This document shows positions 44,298 through 53,291 of a DNA stretch of 64,000 nt, piece by piece. The notes under the pieces are model-generated. The model saw only the letters and a list, made by a program, of their open reading frames with translations. It had not been told where the DNA came from and did not search any database. This DNA comes from Nostoc sp. HK-01 (lineage in GTDB: Bacteria; Cyanobacteriota; Cyanobacteriia; Cyanobacteriales; Nostocaceae), in contig AP018318.1 of the NCBI GenBank assembly GCA_003990705.1, forward strand, positions 1,116,001 through 1,180,000. Direction: 5' to 3'. Position 1 is the stretch's first letter. Each line of letters starts with the position of its first letter. Made by a program: the position numbers and the translations under genes.

Positions 44298-45428
44298 TTA
44301 AATAGTCACAGGTGATTCAACATAAATTGTCGGCTCTTGTAGCTTGAATTCAATACCATGATTAAATAGCTTTTTAGAGATTTTTTCATTGGCCAACTCT
44401 AACAGCCGTTTACGCAATTGCAGCGAATTTTCACTGGAACCCAAAATAAAAAATGTTACTCTTGTGCGCGTGAACTGCTGCTCATCTTGATGATTTAAAA
44501 AAGTAATACTAGTACTTCCTGGGTCAATCCCAAAAAGAGAATTAGTACTCTCAACAATTACCTGTTGCACTAAAGCTTTTTCTCGTTCTGGCAGGATGTG
44601 TAAAAAATCGAGGTAAAGTAATACCATCACTTTTTTACCACGAGTAATATTTTCAATTTCTAAGTTTGCCAATATGGAATTAGGAATAATAAATAATGTA
44701 CTCTTAGCAGCAGTACGTATCTTGCTTGATCTAATTCCAATTGACTCTACTCTGCCAAACAAACCTTCGGGAATTTGGTTGGATTTTTGTAAACGAATAT
44801 ATTCCCCAGGCACAAAGGGTCTATCCAAATATAAAACAATAGTTCCGAGCAACTGCTCTAAGGTTTTTTGGGCAGCAAAAGCCACAGCTAAACCACCAAT
44901 TCCTAAGCCAGTCAATAAACCAATTAAATTAAATTGTTGACTTTGAGCAAAAGCTAAAACTGCAATAAATCCAATAATGACATTTGCCAAAGTTTCAAAT
45001 ACTAAAAGTAATTCATCTACTTCACGACCAAATTTTCTGACTATTTCAATCCCATAAGAACGAAGAAATTGGCGAAAGAGGCGAGAAGATAGCCATGCAA
45101 GGCTAATAATTACAGATAAATCAACAATTGGAGATAATAAGTTATAGATTGAGTGATAATCTTCGATCCATGCTAAAGATAATGAAATTAAAATTAAAGT
45201 TCCTGCAATTCTAAATAAGTTTCTTAAAGGTTCGACCAGATTATTATAAATGCTGGCTACTTGTTGGGGTGCAAATCTTTGAGTAATTATTCTGACGAAT
45301 GTTGGAGTATATCTTCCTGCCAACAAAGACAGAAAAATAAGCCCTAGAAATATGCCAAACTTAGATAAGGCTAATATTGTGGTTTCACGCTGAAACAAGC
45401 TCAAAATAAATTGGTAAATATTTATCAT
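44298..45428 (-). CDS. MscS-family mechanosensitive channel (second of tandem pair)
   Basis: A 376-residue small-conductance mechanosensitive channel that releases solutes on osmotic down-shock. Several membrane helices precede the pore helix GLGIGGLAVAFAAQKTLEQLLG. The beta domain follows (VPGEYIRLQ ... FGRVESIGIRSSKIRT). The frame extends upstream over the neighbour's end, but ATG 45428, 5 bp after the upstream stop, is the natural start. It is homologous to the adjacent upstream gene, with matching ends (EPTIYVESPVTI). Confidence 0.88.
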   Translation of the reverse strand: MINIYQFILSLFQRETTILALSKFGIFLGLIFLSLLAGRYTPTFVRIITQRFAPQQVASIYNNLVEPLRNLFRIAGTLILISLSLAWIEDYHSIYNLLSPIVDLSVIISLAWLSSRLFRQFLRSYGIEIVRKFGREVDELLLVFETLANVIIGFIAVLAFAQSQQFNLIGLLTGLGIGGLAVAFAAQKTLEQLLGTIVLYLDRPFVPGEYIRLQKSNQIPEGLFGRVESIGIRSSKIRTAAKSTLFIIPNSILANLEIENITRGKKVMVLLYLDFLHILPEREKALVQQVIVESTNSLFGIDPGSTSITFLNHQDEQQFTRTRVTFFILGSSENSLQLRKRLLELANEKISKKLFNHGIEFKLQEPTIYVESPVTI

Positions 45429-45433
45429 TATCT

Positions 45434-46531
45434 CTAAATCGTAATCGGTGAGTCTACATAAATTGTTGGTTCTTCTATATCGAAAGCAATACCATACTCT
45501 TTCAAACACTGAGTCATAGTTTGAGTAGCTAAATCTAAAAGCTGACGGCGTAATTCCATTGAAACATCACCAGAACCCAAAATAAAGAAAGTGACTTGTG
45601 CTTGAGTTTTGTCTAGTTCTCCTGAATGATTAACATTCTTAAATGTTACTTCTGTATTCCGTGAATCAATACCGAAAATATCATTAGTACTATCGAGAAT
45701 TACTTGACGAATTAAGGCGCGTTCTTCACTGCTAATCGCTCGATAGAATGTCAAATAAAGTATAGACATGACTTTCTTCGCACCAGTGAAGTTCTCAATA
45801 TTCAATTGAGTCAAAGCACTATTAGGAACTATCATCACAGTACCTTTACCAGAAGTTCTAATGCGTGTGGATCTTAATCCGATAGATTCAACTCTGCCAA
45901 AAGTACCATCGGGTAGTCCTATATAATCATCAATTACAAATGGCCGGTCAAGATAAAGAACAATACCACCAAGAATTTGTTCTAAAGTTTTTTGCGCCGC
46001 AAAGGCTACTGCTAAACCACCAATTCCTAAACTTGCTAATAACCCTAATATATTAATTTTATGCGTTTGAGCATAAATTAGAATTGCTGTCACAATAATG
46101 CTAATATTAACTACCCATCTTAAAAGAATGAGTAACTCACTACTGATTTTTTGCCCACTCTTAAATGCAGCATTTAGTAAATAAAAATCAAAGAAGTTTT
46201 TAAATATCTGTGCTGATAACCAACTTCCGGCGATCGCTAAACTTAAACTAACAATAATTTCTAATGAGTTTGTCCAATAGTTATTCGGCATTAATAACGC
46301 AACAATCTCAATAAATCCGATTAAACTTACAACAATTAATAAACTTTTATTCGGTTTAAATAGCTTTTGACATATATCATCAATCTGGATAAAGTTTAAC
46401 TTAATCAGAAATAATTTTATTAAGGATAAACTTGACAGAGTTACAAATAATATAAAAATACCGAACCCCAAACCAAATAAGCCAATTTGTATTTCTTTAT
46501 CTTTCATAATTTCTGGTAATAAAAGCATCAT
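45434..46531 (-). CDS. MscS-family mechanosensitive channel (first of tandem pair)
   Basis: A 365-residue MscS-type channel. Four or so membrane segments lead to the pore-lining helix SLGIGGLAVAFAAQKTLEQ. The soluble beta domain contains LYLDRPFVIDDYIGLPDG, FGRVESIGLRSTRIRT and VPNSALTQLNIENF. The C-terminus is EPTIYVDSPITI. It is immediately followed by its paralogue, so the pair looks like a tandem duplication transcribed together. Confidence 0.88.
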   Translation of the reverse strand: MMLLLPEIMKDKEIQIGLFGLGFGIFILFVTLSSLSLIKLFLIKLNFIQIDDICQKLFKPNKSLLIVVSLIGFIEIVALLMPNNYWTNSLEIIVSLSLAIAGSWLSAQIFKNFFDFYLLNAAFKSGQKISSELLILLRWVVNISIIVTAILIYAQTHKINILGLLASLGIGGLAVAFAAQKTLEQILGGIVLYLDRPFVIDDYIGLPDGTFGRVESIGLRSTRIRTSGKGTVMIVPNSALTQLNIENFTGAKKVMSILYLTFYRAISSEERALIRQVILDSTNDIFGIDSRNTEVTFKNVNHSGELDKTQAQVTFFILGSGDVSMELRRQLLDLATQTMTQCLKEYGIAFDIEEPTIYVDSPITI

Positions 46532-47688
46532 ATTTCCAATAAATAAGTTACCAATAACTCAAATAATTTTAAAATTTGAGGCTGACTATTGTAGTGGCAC
46601 AAGGCCTAAAGTTAATTAGACCTTGTTCATTATTAAATTACCTGTTCTAGTAGTCTTGTTATTCATTTGTGTGTTGGTAAAATGCTAACCACAAATAAAT
46701 ACTCGATAGATAGGCTACCGCTAAGATGCAGACAGTCCGAATAAACTGAAAGTCATTCATAATATTTAATTTCGGGGTAAATGTGTGCAAATAGTTTACA
46801 AATATAAATTTGTAAACTTTGAAATTAGCATCCAAATAGCAGGATGCCGTTAAAACGAATTAAAATTCAGAAGCTTGAATCAAGCACAATGAGCTAAGTC
46901 ATTAATCTTGATAAAATGACCAGATAGATGCAAAAAATTTTCCTCAACTCTGTTGAGGTAGACGGCTAAATAATGATGAATTACACTTGCCTTATATTTG
47001 ACTAGCTTTTCACCCAAGCTTTGCTTGCGCTGCTAACCCTAAACTACTGTAGATTCAGTAGAAATGACTGGTCTACCAGCGTTTTTTAGCCTATGATATG
47101 CAGGCGAATATCGCTACAATTTTTGTTTGCACTCATTTTATAATAAAGTAGAGAATAATTACAAAATATTTTTTTGTTTCAAAAATATTTTATTTATAAA
47201 ATTAAAATCGATTGCCAGACTTATATATTCTTAGTAATTTAAGTTTAGGGAAAGGATTTATGAAAATAATGATAGTTATTGGATATTTATACTAAAAAAC
47301 CCTTTATTTTCTCTAAATTTAATATTAGTAATTTATGATACTTAGCTTATTAATAGTCTCTAAAAATTTTATTTATATGTTATTTCTTTTTGTAAAGATA
47401 TACTTAGAATTGAGACAAATGTAATTTAAACAGGATTATATTCAGCAATTTTACTTTAAATTTTAGTCATTTAAAGGTAAATAAAATAACGCTAACAATG
47501 GTTACTTCAATTTGCTAAATTCTCTGCACAGCCAAGGTTAAGAACAACCTAGTGCCTCAATATTGAATAAATTATGCGTAGCAGATAAAGAAATAAGGAA
47601 ATCTTACGAATCACCTTACCTAGATATACTCCACACACTTAAGTGTTAATGTTATGACTTGGCTTAAGATTTTTTCTTTAACTTAAAA
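46532..47688. other. 1.16-kb AT-rich intergenic region
   Basis: Apart from a small candidate frame at 46659-46760 (minus), no gene is supported. The stretch from 47150 to 47480 is extremely AT-rich. The region ends at the tRNA-Arg gene. It may hold the MscS promoter and untranslated leaders. Confidence 0.5.
46659..46760 (-). CDS. Candidate 33-residue single-span membrane protein
   Basis: ATG at 46760 to TAA at 46659 encodes a peptide starting MNDFQFIRTVCILAVAYL and ending AFYQHTNE. It holds one well-formed membrane helix with polar ends, the usual design of small cyanobacterial membrane subunits. No good ribosome-binding site is visible and no family was recognised. A chance frame is quite possible. 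Confidence 0.3.
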   Translation of the reverse strand: MNDFQFIRTVCILAVAYLSSIYLWLAFYQHTNE

Positions 47689-47761
47689 CGAGCGCGGCAG
47701 GGTTCGAACCTGCGGCCGATTGCTTAGAAGGCAATTGCTCTATCCACTGAGCTACGCGCCC
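47689..47761 (-). tRNA. trnR-UCU: tRNA-Arg (anticodon UCU)
   Basis: A 73-nt cloverleaf on the minus strand. The acceptor arm is GGGCGCG with CGCGCTC and discriminator G. The D-arm is GCTCAGTGGATAGAGC. The anticodon loop CTTCTAA carries TCT, reading AGA. The T-arm is GCAGGTTCGAACCCTGC. The 3' CCA is not encoded. Confidence 0.97.
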
Positions 47762-48096
47762 AATATAAAATTATGGCTCTGAAAAGAGTCATCTATACAA
47801 TTATATCGTTATCGCCAGCAATAAGCAATCAAAAATTGCAGATTTGCTATGGCAAGGCTAAGATGCTAGTCGAACAAAGCAAATCAATCATTGATTAGCT
47901 ATATTGGGTGGTCGAGGCTGGTTATTTGCATTTTAGTGGAGATATCCTTTGGGTAGCTTACACTAAGGTGGCTAAAGAGCGATCGCACAGCTTACCCCAA
48001 AAATATGCTAAGTAATCGCACTCTTGGCGATGTTACTAAATCAGATTATAGATCGCATATCCACAAAGCCCCTGTGAGGAGTTATTTGCTAGTGCC
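47762..48096. other. 335-bp gap between tRNA-Arg and the next gene
   Basis: It holds the tRNA promoter region (minus) and the leader of the plus-strand gene at 48097. No further feature is supported. Confidence 0.45.
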
Positions 48097-48756
48097 ATGT
48101 TTATTCTCAAACGGCAGGATGTTGAAATATCGAGCATTCAGCACCCAAAAAGGGATCAGCAAGTGCCGATCCTCCATTATCAGGGGCAAACCTTTCGGCT
48201 GATTAGTTTATTTAAAGCTAATCAAGAAGAAGAAGCTCGCGCCTTGTGGAGAGATTTGACAGATAATCGCGGCAAAGCTTGTGTATTGTTAGAAGAACCA
48301 GATCGTTTTAGCATTTGGGGTAAAATCCGCTTAGAACAGCTAGATGGTGATACTGGTGGTCATAACAAGACAGGAATACTTATCCAAGCCAGTATTTTGC
48401 TGCTGCAAGCTGTTCATTTGGATATTGAAGAGTTTTTAGGCGCTAAACAACTAACATTATTTGAAAAAGATCTGGGCGAAGTTTTGCGACAGCAGAAATT
48501 TCCCGAAACTTCTTCCCCCGAATCAGTTAAACACTTAGTGACAATAGATCCCCTAGAAGGAACGAAACTTCCTGCTTGGCAAGAAAATCATGTAACAACT
48601 TTTTTACAAGAACTGCACAAGCTAGGGAAAACCTATTTTGGTAATGCCAATTTTGCCAACAAAGTAGCAGATAGGTTACAGGATATGGCAGATGGCGAGC
48701 GATCGCTATTTATCTCTTGGTTAAACCAATCTTCACTGAGTAAACTCTGGCAATAG
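48097..48756 (+). CDS. Conserved-looking cyanobacterial hypothetical protein
   Basis: A 219-residue soluble protein with no motif I recognise. It begins MFILKRQDVEISSIQHPKRD. The middle region EQLDGDTGGHNKTGILIQASILLLQAVHLDIEEFLG may include an amphipathic helix. The C-terminal half is helical. It is followed by a clear terminator and stands alone. Function unknown. Confidence 0.65.
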   Translation: MFILKRQDVEISSIQHPKRDQQVPILHYQGQTFRLISLFKANQEEEARALWRDLTDNRGKACVLLEEPDRFSIWGKIRLEQLDGDTGGHNKTGILIQASILLLQAVHLDIEEFLGAKQLTLFEKDLGEVLRQQKFPETSSPESVKHLVTIDPLEGTKLPAWQENHVTTFLQELHKLGKTYFGNANFANKVADRLQDMADGERSLFISWLNQSSLSKLWQ

Positions 48757-48776
48757 CATGAAAAAGTATGAATTAT

Positions 48777-48816
48777 GAAGGATAAAGTCTGAAACCTCTA
48801 TAGTACTTTATCCTTC
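48777..48816 (+). terminator. Terminator hairpin after the hypothetical gene
   Basis: GAAGGATAAAGT (48777-48788) pairs with ACTTTATCCTTC (48805-48816), a 12-bp perfect stem with a 16-nt loop. Confidence 0.65.
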
Positions 48817-48833
48817 AGACTTCAGACTAGCCT

Positions 48834-48877
48834 TCTCCCAAAGGGAGACCTACGCGTAGCTTGCTTCCCCGTAGGGG
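48834..48877. repeat. Cluster of three small palindromes
   Basis: TCTCCC-aaa-GGGAGA (48834-48848), CTACGCGTAG (48850-48859) and CCCC-gta-GGGG (48867-48877) lie side by side between genes. Similar short palindromic units recur in Nostoc-type genomes as small dispersed repeats. Confidence 0.6.
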
Positions 48878-48944
48878 TACTGCAAGCCGCTAAAAGCGTC
48901 TACAAACTTCAAACTTCCCGCGTGCATATACATAGTCAATTCTT

Positions 48945-49799
48945 ATGAGTAGCTCATACAACAATAATTCTCTAAGTTCTAAATCCATCTTCAGTAATCG
49001 CAATATCATTTTGGCCGGGATTGCCTGGGCTGTAGCTGCACTATTATATTTTTTGCTATTTAGTGCTAAAATTCCAGGAGCCAACGGCGTAGAAAGTCGT
49101 GCCGAATGGTATGTGATTGGCACAAATATTTTTGAAGCGTTAGCTTACTTGGGTGCTGGTATTTTATGCTTAAGGAATTGGCGTAGCCCCCAAATCGTCA
49201 GCAGTCGAAATGTGTGGTTGGCAATTGCCATTGGTATGCTTTCTTATTTCCTGGGAGGGATATTTTTTGGCTATACAGAAATAATTTTAAAAGAAGAACC
49301 AGATGTATCGATTGGCGATGTGTTTTTTGTATTGACTTATATTTCCCTGGGCGTAGGCATGATTTTAGCTGTGGCATCAAGACGCATTAATCTCGAAAAA
49401 TGGCAATGGCTGATTGTATCAGCAATAGGAGTGTTCGGCAGTTTGGTGGCATGGTGGATTTCGATGCAACAAACAACACCAACAGAATTACTCGCTGCGA
49501 TTTTGAATTGGTTTTATGTAGTTAGTGATGTAGTGCTGCTGATTATTGCTACAACCTTACTCTTAGCTTTTTGGGGAGGACGGGTGGCTCAATCTTGGCG
49601 AATGATTGCAGCGGCGGCCTTTTCGCTTTACATTGCAGATATGTGGTTTAAATTCGCTCAAGGGCCTAGTTACCAAAGTGGAGACATATTAGAAGTGTTT
49701 TGGGTATTTAGTGGAGTGTTATTCGGTATGGGCGCAGTCCTAGAACATGACGCATCATTGAGCCGGACTCGCCGGGAGCGTGGACGTAAACGAGCTTAG
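48945..49799 (+). CDS. Multi-span membrane protein, unknown function
   Basis: A 284-residue integral membrane protein with about seven or eight hydrophobic helices (for example IILAGIAWAVAALLYFLLF and WLAIAIGMLSYFLGGIFFG). Its basic C-terminus is RTRRERGRKRA. No catalytic motif is visible. The stop is only a few bases before the HTH gene that follows, which suggests co-transcription. Confidence 0.7.
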   Translation: MSSSYNNNSLSSKSIFSNRNIILAGIAWAVAALLYFLLFSAKIPGANGVESRAEWYVIGTNIFEALAYLGAGILCLRNWRSPQIVSSRNVWLAIAIGMLSYFLGGIFFGYTEIILKEEPDVSIGDVFFVLTYISLGVGMILAVASRRINLEKWQWLIVSAIGVFGSLVAWWISMQQTTPTELLAAILNWFYVVSDVVLLIIATTLLLAFWGGRVAQSWRMIAAAAFSLYIADMWFKFAQGPSYQSGDILEVFWVFSGVLFGMGAVLEHDASLSRTRRERGRKRA

Positions 49800-49804
49800 A
49801 TTTG

Positions 49805-50809
49805 GTGTCTACCGTGAGAAAACTAACAGATTCAGATAAACAAGAAATTCTTAAGTTATATCGAGAGACTGCTGAAACGACCTCGACTTTAGCAGAACGC
49901 TATGACGTGAGTAATTCAACAATTAGTCGCTTGCTCAAAAGTACCTTGCCAGAAGATGAGTACGAATACCTGGTTTCGTTGAAACGGGCGGCTCGCACTC
50001 CTGAAGGTAGGGCGCAGGTAAACTATGAGCAGTTGCCTTTGTTGATTAACAAAGAGCCGGAAATAGAACCTCCTCAAAGCGAAAGCAAACCTTTAGAGTT
50101 GCCCAAGCTTAAATCACAGGAGACCATCATTGAGGCAGAACCAGAACCAGACGAAGATTCAGAGGACTCAAATTCCGCTATTAGAAGAGTACGGCGACGT
50201 TCTTCAGCACCAACAGAAAAACCAAAGCCACGATTAGTCAGAAAAATAGACATTCCGCCAGAACAACCGCCGGAAATTCCTAGTATTCCTAGTCCAATAT
50301 TGGATGAGGAACGGCCAAAAGTTGCTGCTTTCGCCGAAATGCTGGGCGAAGAATTGCTGGATGACTCTGAAGATTTAGATGATTTAGATGATTTAGATGA
50401 CGACGATTTAGATGATGAAGATTATGAGGAGGATGAAGATGACTTTGAAGAGTCAAGACCTTTAGTTACTAGACGCAGGTTAGGTGAAGCACCAGTTCAA
50501 GTTTTACCATTGTCGGCAGCCAATTTGCCAAGAACTTGTTATTTGGTAATTGACCGTTCAGCAGAGCTAATTACCCGGCCACTCAAAGACTTTGGTGATT
50601 TGGGGCAAATTCCGACTCTAGAAACTCAGCAAAGAACTTTACCAATCTTTGATAACCACCGCGTGGCCAAGCGTTTTTCAACAAAGCGCGATCGCGTGAT
50701 TAAAGTTCCTGATAGTAGAATGCTCCATAAGGCTCGGACTCATCTCCAAGCCAAAGGCATTACCAGACTGTTAATTGATGGTCAAGTTTACTCTTTGTCT
50801 GCCCTTTAA
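49805..50809 (+). CDS. HTH-domain protein with acidic linker
   Basis: A protein of about 334 residues. The first 50 residues form a transposase-like helix-turn-helix (DKQEILKLYRETAETT ... AERYDVSNSTISRLL). A proline- and acid-rich linker follows, including a DDLDDLDDDDLDDED tract. The C-terminal domain (AANLPRTCYLVIDRSAELI ... RLLIDGQVYSL) is of unknown fold. Several GTG/TTG codons could start it (49802, 49805, 49814). It is closely linked to the membrane gene upstream. A regulator or nucleoid-type role is inferred from the HTH only. Confidence 0.65.
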   Translation: MSTVRKLTDSDKQEILKLYRETAETTSTLAERYDVSNSTISRLLKSTLPEDEYEYLVSLKRAARTPEGRAQVNYEQLPLLINKEPEIEPPQSESKPLELPKLKSQETIIEAEPEPDEDSEDSNSAIRRVRRRSSAPTEKPKPRLVRKIDIPPEQPPEIPSIPSPILDEERPKVAAFAEMLGEELLDDSEDLDDLDDLDDDDLDDEDYEEDEDDFEESRPLVTRRRLGEAPVQVLPLSAANLPRTCYLVIDRSAELITRPLKDFGDLGQIPTLETQQRTLPIFDNHRVAKRFSTKRDRVIKVPDSRMLHKARTHLQAKGITRLLIDGQVYSLSAL

Positions 50810-50816
50810 CTAAAAG

Positions 50817-50928
50817 GCAGGAAGCAGGAAGCAGGAGGACGACACTTTGCTCAAGTCGGGGAACCCGCCCACGCAAGTGTCTCCAGAAGGTAATGAACAT
50901 TATTTACTGTTCCCTGTTCCCTGTTTCC
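50817..50928. repeat. Two heptamer tracts flanking a hairpin
   Basis: Three GCAGGAA-type units (50817-50837), a hairpin GACACTT/AAGTGTC (50841-50881), then three TGTTCCC-type units (50908-50928). The last tract touches the stop codon of the next, leftward gene. The hairpin may terminate both convergent genes. Confidence 0.65.
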
Positions 50929-51875
50929 TAATTATGAGTGTACACAGCTAAATTAAACCGCTTCGCTAAATTCACGATGTCTTGTTTGCGAGCAACTTGA
51001 TTCACCCATAGTTGAGGTATACCCTCAATACCGTAATAAATTCCTGCTAACCCACCAGTCACAGCCGCAGTTGTATCTGTGTGTCCACCTAAATTAACAG
51101 CTTTTAATACTGCTTCTGCATAAGACGCGCTATTTAACAAACACCATAACGATGCTTCTAGTGTGTCAATGACATAGCCACCAGATTTAATCTCTTCAAT
51201 TGGCAAGCTGGCAATGTCACCATTGAATACTCTTGCAAAATAGGGCATTTCTTCTAGGAATTGTGGTGCAGAATAAATAGGTTGAATTTTCTCTAAGCCT
51301 TGAGTGTAAGCTGTGGGCAAGTCAGCACCTTGCAGTAGTTCAATGGCGATACTAGTATAAATGCCGCAGGCCATTTGCGATCGCACATGAGCATGGGTAA
51401 TACAAGACACCTGATGCACTCGTGAAATCAATTCCGGGAAATCTAAGGTTTCATAGCAATAAGCCATTGGTAAAATTCTCATCAAAGAACCATTACCATT
51501 ACTCATTTCGCTGGTTCCCCCAGCTTCTAAAGGTGGAACTCCTTGGTTAATCCGCATAATAGCTGCATGGGTACTCTGACCAATACCAAAGATTTCCCCC
51601 CTAGGAGTCCAGTAAGCTTGCTTGTACCACCGCCAGAACGACAAAGCTATATCATCTAAGGAATATCCGCGACAAAGGTTTTCTGCCAAGCAAAACGTTA
51701 AGGAGCTATCATCTGACCAAGTTCCAGGCGGTTGATGCCATGTGCCGTAACCTAGCATCTTCGTGACTGGGAATTTCATTCGTTCAGCGCGGCTAGTAAA
51801 CTCGACAGGGACACCCAAGGCATCACCGACACATAAACCCATCAAACCAGACAACGTTTGTGTAGCGGTTAGCAT
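50928..51875 (-). CDS. ADP-ribosylglycohydrolase (DraG/ARH-like)
   Basis: A 315-residue alpha-helical enzyme of the ADP-ribosylglycohydrolase family, which removes ADP-ribose from modified proteins using two metal ions. Motifs: GLCVGDALGVPVEF, the metal-ligand WSDDSSLTFCLAE and the second site NLGGHTDTTAAVTGGLAG. The length is normal. No ADP-ribosyltransferase partner is nearby, so the substrate is unknown. Convergent with the HTH gene. Confidence 0.87.
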   Translation of the reverse strand: MLTATQTLSGLMGLCVGDALGVPVEFTSRAERMKFPVTKMLGYGTWHQPPGTWSDDSSLTFCLAENLCRGYSLDDIALSFWRWYKQAYWTPRGEIFGIGQSTHAAIMRINQGVPPLEAGGTSEMSNGNGSLMRILPMAYCYETLDFPELISRVHQVSCITHAHVRSQMACGIYTSIAIELLQGADLPTAYTQGLEKIQPIYSAPQFLEEMPYFARVFNGDIASLPIEEIKSGGYVIDTLEASLWCLLNSASYAEAVLKAVNLGGHTDTTAAVTGGLAGIYYGIEGIPQLWVNQVARKQDIVNLAKRFNLAVYTHN

Positions 51876-52306
51876 TATGCCATCTCCACGAAAAACGCCA
51901 AAATTTCACGGACAGAATACAGTTAGCCCAATAGGGACTGAATTCTGATTAATTAACTTTATATATTTCTGCCATAGCTTATTGCTATTACCGTTACAGG
52001 CAATTGTCATGTCTTAGTGAAAATTTCCAAATCATCAAATTTGCATAATTCATGCTAAAAAAAATCAATTTTTATCTCTAGAATGTGACAGTTCTTCAAG
52101 CGCCTACTCTAGATAAATGTCCGGTTTAGATCAGAATTGCTGCGTATATCTGAAAATTTTATGCAAAATCAAAGAGTAAATTTACTATCAACTCTTCGGC
52201 ATCAATAACAACAATAACTTCATAGATATTGAAAATTATCTGGAACCTTTTTACACAACTTTCGACCTAGTATATAACAGCAAAAATTCAAAAAATTGGC
52301 AAAAAT
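51876..52306. other. 431-bp divergent gap with a promoter for the barrel protein
   Basis: AT-rich region between the ADP-ribosylglycohydrolase and outer-membrane genes. A sigma-70-like promoter is at 52250-52278; no gene is supported. Confidence 0.5.
52250..52278 (+). promoter_or_regulatory. Sigma-70-type promoter
   Basis: -35 TTTACA (52250-52255), 17-bp spacer, -10 TATAAC (52273-52278); each box matches consensus at five of six positions. It lies 28 bp before the ATG of the outer-membrane protein. Confidence 0.6.
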
Positions 52307-52843
52307 ATGAAACGTTTACTTCAGTCTTTCGTGGCAATTTCTACATTGTCTTCTTTAGTGATTGCGCCTCTTGTAATGAACGCTGGTCAAGCTGCTGCTG
52401 AACAGAAAAAAGGTACTGATGCTAGTTATGTTGGTGCGGGTGTTGCAGCTGGCGTTACCAACGGCGGACTCAACAATGATGCCGCTAATTTTGGCGGTAA
52501 TCTCACAGGTAGAGTGAAATTAGGAAGCCTCCCGATTTCTGCACGCGGTAATGTTCTCTGGAATGATAAGACGAGTACTATCATCCCAGAAGTTTCTTTA
52601 GACGTGCCAATTGCTAATAGAACTAACGCCTTTATCACTGGTGGCTATTCTTTTCTGGATAAAGATGGTTCACCTAGTCCTTTAGGTAATCGAGATGCAG
52701 TAGTAGTAGGTGCTGGTGTGGAATCAGAAGTTGCTAATAACTTCCTCATCTATACAAATGCCAAAGTTGGACTACGTGCTTATCAAAATAGTCCGGCTTC
52801 TGCTGTTAGCATCAATGGTGGTATTGGTTATCGCTTTAAATAA
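52307..52843 (+). CDS. Small outer-membrane beta-barrel-like protein
   Basis: A 178-residue exported protein. A signal peptide ends near NAGQAAAEQ. The mature part is rich in glycine and alternates polar and hydrophobic residues (LTGRVKLGSLPISARGNVLW, TNAFITGGYSFLD). It ends in the barrel-type SINGGIGYRFK with a C-terminal aromatic residue. This fits an OmpW/OmpA-like porin-sized barrel. Function unknown. Confidence 0.65.
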   Translation: MKRLLQSFVAISTLSSLVIAPLVMNAGQAAAEQKKGTDASYVGAGVAAGVTNGGLNNDAANFGGNLTGRVKLGSLPISARGNVLWNDKTSTIIPEVSLDVPIANRTNAFITGGYSFLDKDGSPSPLGNRDAVVVGAGVESEVANNFLIYTNAKVGLRAYQNSPASAVSINGGIGYRFK

Positions 52844-53291
52844 CTTGCTCTGTCACAAGTTAGAATTTAATTTTTACGTAGGCACAATTTTTCTGATTAA
52901 TTCTCACATTTTTAGATGTTCGGCAATCGAAAGACATCAACAGGTAAAGATAATAATTTGTAATTCTTTTGCCTTTTGTTGATTAGCTATGAAGTAAATT
53001 GGTGGAATTGCAGCCCAATATGATGAATGGTGTTGTTGAACTTTGAATGTTGATGGAAGATCAGACTTTATCGGTAAAAGTCAACGAAAACCAACAAACT
53101 TTAAGTTGATTTATACCACCTACTTATATATGCTGGTTTTGTTAAGTGTAAAACTATCGACAAAGCCGGCTTTTTGCCGTGTTACAATTGTCGTATTCCT
53201 CATATTTCCGACCGGATTACCGGGAATCAATGAGCCAATAACTTAGCTTTGGCTTTCATCCTTGCTTTATTGAGAATACTATACAACTCTC
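52844..53291. other. 448-bp leader region upstream of sulfite reductase
   Basis: No supported gene. It presumably carries the sir promoter. An imperfect palindrome near 53202-53225 (ATTTCCG ... CGGGAAT) could be a regulator site, but no known consensus was matched. Confidence 0.4.

Noticed and set aside
51763-51948. 61-codon plus-strand frame overlapping the ADP-ribosylglycohydrolase start
   Set aside because: It is antisense to a well-supported coding region and has no protein-like features.
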